Under the pieces are notes generated by a model. That model made no database searches. It worked only from the letters and a program-made list of their open reading frames with translations, and was not told the origin of the DNA. A program made the position numbers and the translations under genes. 64,000 nt of DNA from Bacteroidales bacterium (GTDB taxonomy: Bacteria; Bacteroidota; Bacteroidia; Bacteroidales; UBA932): assembly GCA_017962375.1 (NCBI GenBank), contig JAGCVJ010000018.1, forward strand, positions 85,595 through 149,594, read 5' to 3'. Shown here one piece after another: positions 61,713-64,000 of this stretch; within the stretch, counting starts at the first letter, position 1; each line of letters starts with the position of its first letter.

Positions 61713-62597
61713 ATGCTAAAGAAAGCCATTTATTTCGCGAATCCGGCAAAACTATCACTGAAAAACGGTCAACTGAATGTTGAATATAAAGATGATTCAA
61801 AACCGAACCGTTCTGTTCCAATTGAAGATTTGGGCTATGTGATTGTTGTCAACAACCAGATATCTCTCAGTATTCCACTGATGAATGCATTGGTTGACAA
61901 TAATACTTCGTTAATTATTTGTGGCAGTAACCAGATGCCTCATTGTATGCTTCAACCACTTGAAGCCAATACTGTTCAGGCAGAAATTTATCGTGCACAG
62001 ATAGAGGCAAGTCTCCCTCTTAAGAAAAACTTATGGAAGCAAGTTGTGGAAGCCAAGATAAAGAACCAATCAAGCCTTCTTAGAAAGCTTGGAAAAGACG
62101 GAGACTTACTGGTTCCTTATTATAGAAATGTCAAAAGTGGAGATTCAGACAATAAAGAAGGTGCAGCTGCTCGGATTTACTGGAAACAATTGTTCGGAGA
62201 GGATTTCATCCGAAATAGAGAGGGTGGAGATCCTAATGCTATCTTGAATTACGGGTATGCAATCTTACGTGCGGCTGTGGCTAGAGCTTTGATGGGTTCA
62301 GGGCTCTCTCCTGCTTTTGGGATATTTCATAGAAACAGATACAATGCTTTTCCTTTGGCAGATGACATAATGGAGCCTTACCGTCCTTTTGTTGACGATT
62401 GTGTATACAAAATCATAACATCCGGAGAATGTGAGTTGAATACAAAAGTCAAGAGCGAGTTGGTAAAAGTTCTATTTTGCGATACATCTTTCCCTAAAAT
62501 GAAGCGCCCTTTGGATGTGGCATTGTCTATGACTACAGCCTCTCTTGCCAAGTGTTTTTCGGGAGAAGTAAAGTCTATAGTATATCCATCAATATGA
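61713..62597 (+). CDS. cas1: Cas1 integrase
   Basis: 294 aa. Conserved metal-binding residues are visible: Glu in NKEGAAARIYW, His in GIFHRNRYNAF and the acidic residues in PLADDIMEPYRPFVDD. Cas1 with Cas2 inserts new spacers at the leader end of the array. It starts 4 nt after cas9 and overlaps cas2 by 4 nt (ATGA), so cas9-cas1-cas2 are one operon. Confidence 0.96.
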   Translation: MLKKAIYFANPAKLSLKNGQLNVEYKDDSKPNRSVPIEDLGYVIVVNNQISLSIPLMNALVDNNTSLIICGSNQMPHCMLQPLEANTVQAEIYRAQIEASLPLKKNLWKQVVEAKIKNQSSLLRKLGKDGDLLVPYYRNVKSGDSDNKEGAAARIYWKQLFGEDFIRNREGGDPNAILNYGYAILRAAVARALMGSGLSPAFGIFHRNRYNAFPLADDIMEPYRPFVDDCVYKIITSGECELNTKVKSELVKVLFCDTSFPKMKRPLDVALSMTTASLAKCFSGEVKSIVYPSI

Positions 62598-62932
62598 GCG
62601 AAATACGCTTGAACGAATATAGGATTATGTGGTTGTTTGTTTTCTTTGATTTACCGACAAACACGAAAACCGAACGCCGTAATGCAGCCAAGTTCCGCAC
62701 ATTGCTTATGCGTGACGGCTTTTCAATGATGCAGTTTTCTGTATATGTCCGCAATTGCGCTTCTCATGAAAGCCTACAGGTTCATACAAAAAGAGTAAAG
62801 GGTATTCTTCCGCCAAGTGGAAACATAAGTCTTTTAAGCGTTACGGACAAACAATATGGAGATATGCAAAACTACTGGGGTAAAATTGAGGGTTTAAAGA
62901 ACGCTGAATCCCAGCAATTGGAGTTATTTTGA
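62594..62932 (+). CDS. cas2: Cas2
   Basis: 112 aa from ATG 62594, overlapping the cas1 stop. The ferredoxin-like core has the Asp in WLFVFFDLPTNTKTERR, the FRTLLMRDGFSMMQFSVYVRNC strand-helix-strand, and LLSVTDKQYGDM. Cas2 dimer bridges two Cas1 dimers in the spacer integration complex. An in-frame ATG at 62552 lies inside cas1 and is rejected. Confidence 0.95.
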   Translation: MSEIRLNEYRIMWLFVFFDLPTNTKTERRNAAKFRTLLMRDGFSMMQFSVYVRNCASHESLQVHTKRVKGILPPSGNISLLSVTDKQYGDMQNYWGKIEGLKNAESQQLELF

Positions 62933-63047
62933 CTATATTTGAATGATGATTCTAGCATTAAACTTCACTTCGTAGGCCTTGAAAGGTTATTTTAGCTTCA
63001 GGAATTCACGTCTAAACATCAGAATTCCAGCAAAAAAACCAACCTAC
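62933..63047 (+). promoter_or_regulatory. CRISPR leader
   Basis: 115 bp between cas2 and the first repeat. TATATTTG (62934-62941) is a -7 match pointing into the array. GGAATTC and GAATTCC form a 7-bp inverted repeat with a 14-nt loop about 20 bp before the first repeat. Leader status is inferred from its position next to cas2 and from repeat orientation matching the tracrRNA. Confidence 0.6.
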
Positions 63048-63873
63048 GTTGTGGTTTGATGTAGAATCAAGATAGATTACAACATTCCTGCCTGTTTAAT
63101 TGCTGCCACCTTAGTTGTGGTTTGATGTAGAATCAAGATAGATTACAACTGCACATGATGATGCCATAGTCATTTACACGTTGTGGTTTGATGTAGAATC
63201 AAGATAGATTACAACGCAGCCATAGATTTCAGGTTCTCCAAGACCGTTGTGGTTTGATGTAGAATCAAGATAGATTACAACTACAAAGGAGGTTTATCTA
63301 CTCCCGTGGTAGTTGTGGTTTGATGTAGAATCAAGATAGATTACAACTTTTTACGAATCCTTATAGTAAGAGTCTTAGTTGTGGTTTGATGTAGAATCAA
63401 GATAGATTACAACCCAGGGGCTGAAGGAAAGACACCAGATTTAGTTGTGGTTTGATGTAGAATCAAGATAGATTACAACGGAGTTCGGAGATAGGCAGAA
63501 GATGCGTATGTTGTGGTTTGATGTAGAATCAAGATAGATTACAACGTAGTCACACATGATATTAAACGCATGGGGTTGTGGTTTGATGTAGAATCAAGAT
63601 AGATTACAACCAATCATAACCACGAACCTTTCTTTGGAGGGTTGTGGTTTGATGTAGAATCAAGATAGATTACAACCAAAAGGGTAATCCTGTTTTGAAC
63701 GTCATAGTTGTGGTTTGATGTAGAATCAAGATAGATTACAACGACAGGCCAGCGAGACAATGTTTTGACAAGTTGTGGTTTGATGTAGAATCAAGATAGA
63801 TTACAACGTTCGCATAAATATTGAAGGTTAAAAGTAAGTTGTGGTTTGATGTAGAATCAAGATAGATTACAAC
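63048..63873 (+). CRISPR. CRISPR array, 13 repeats and 12 spacers
   Basis: The 36-bp repeat begins GTTGTGGTTTGATGTAGAAT and ends GATAGATTACAAC; all 13 copies appear identical. Repeats start at 63048, 63114, 63180, 63246, 63312, 63378, 63444, 63510, 63575, 63641, 63707, 63772 and 63838. Spacers are 30 nt except two of 29 nt (63546-63574 and 63743-63771). The repeat ends GTTGT/ACAAC are inverted. The first 21 nt pair with the tracrRNA anti-repeat, so the crRNA is read from the plus strand. The last repeat is not degenerate and non-repeat sequence follows it. Confidence 0.99.
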
Positions 63874-63894
63874 TACATAATAAACTTTGGTGAT

Positions 63895-64000
63895 ATGACA
63901 AACATTGAAATTGCAAAACAGGTACTTGGTGAAGATTGCGAGGAGTATTGCACCCTCGTGGAGGAGCCGCCTTACAAGGGTTACGATGTTGTAGCTTGTA
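63895..64000 (+). CDS. Possible gene after the array (3' end outside window)
   Basis: ATG at 63895 opens a frame of 35 codons to the window edge without a stop (MTNIEIAKQVLGEDCEEY, later EEPPYKGYDVV). It begins 21 nt after the last repeat. No homology is recognised and there is no SD. The codon pattern looks protein-like, but the fragment is too short to be sure. Confidence 0.45.
   Translation, partial: MTNIEIAKQVLGEDCEEYCTLVEEPPYKGYDVVAC

Noticed and set aside
1-64000. tRNA or rRNA genes
   Set aside because: No cloverleaf-like or rRNA-like stretch was recognised; a tRNA scan would settle it.

Overview
This 64 kb window looks like a chromosome segment of an anaerobic, probably gut-dwelling, member of the Bacteroidota (order Bacteroidales). 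The evidence is: promoters of the TTTG-N19..21-TAnnTTTG type; almost no Shine-Dalgarno sequences except a strong one before rpsU; the futalosine-pathway-like nucleosidase; a methylmalonyl-CoA mutase pair; a BtuB/BtuG-like cobalamin uptake pair; a group-B-like [FeFe] hydrogenase; 5'-nucleotidase domains encoded as two genes; and DUF2795 and PqqD/HPrK-like proteins common in this group. No rRNA or tRNA gene was recognised. All assignments come from reading the sequence; no database search was run.

Layout. 1-13.5 kb, mostly plus strand: gcvT 3' end, an M28-like protein that has lost its zinc ligands, leuS, two YitT-type membrane proteins, two AraC-like regulators, convergent trkA, then a four-gene RiPP-like cassette (HPrK-like kinase, S24/S26 peptidase, PqqD, ABC exporter) and dinB. 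13.5-20.4 kb, minus strand: two lipoproteins, two zinc-ribbon/OmpA paralogs, DUF2795, a frameshifted cobalamin adenosyltransferase, a LolD/MacB-type ATPase, a futalosine-hydrolase-like nucleosidase and folE. 20.5-31.7 kb: a two-component system, a split 5'-nucleotidase, NatAB-type exporter, HhH protein, rsmI, an acidic coiled-coil protein, a triplicated 69-bp promoter repeat, tdk and aspA. 31.8-41.8 kb: a long minus-strand run of genes (GH18 lipoprotein, [FeFe] hydrogenase, parE, acyltransferase, TolC/HlyD/two ABC-2 permeases). 41.9-52.6 kb: DUF486, an esterase, mutB/mutA, rpsU, a Xer recombinase and the BtuG/BtuB pair.

52.7-64 kb is the accessory part, much of it AT-rich: a thioredoxin-like protein, a J-domain/HIRAN/ADP-ribosylglycohydrolase gene run, an unrecognised protein with a PD-(D/E)XK-like signature, a HigB/HigA-type toxin-antitoxin pair with a visible operator, and a complete type II-C CRISPR-Cas locus: tracrRNA on the minus strand, cas9 (1199 aa, intact RuvC and HNH residues), cas1, cas2 and 13 identical 36-bp repeats with 12 spacers of 29-30 nt.

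The strongest unexplained signal is regulatory. The same inverted repeat, TTTGACA-N5-TGTCAAA, lies exactly 9 bp upstream of a TAnnTTTG box both before the PD-(D/E)XK-like gene and before cas9. The cas9 copy would start a transcript whose 5' leader is fully antisense to the tracrRNA. A second theme is cobalamin: receptor, surface lipoprotein and mutase are all here, while the adenosyltransferase is broken by a frameshift.
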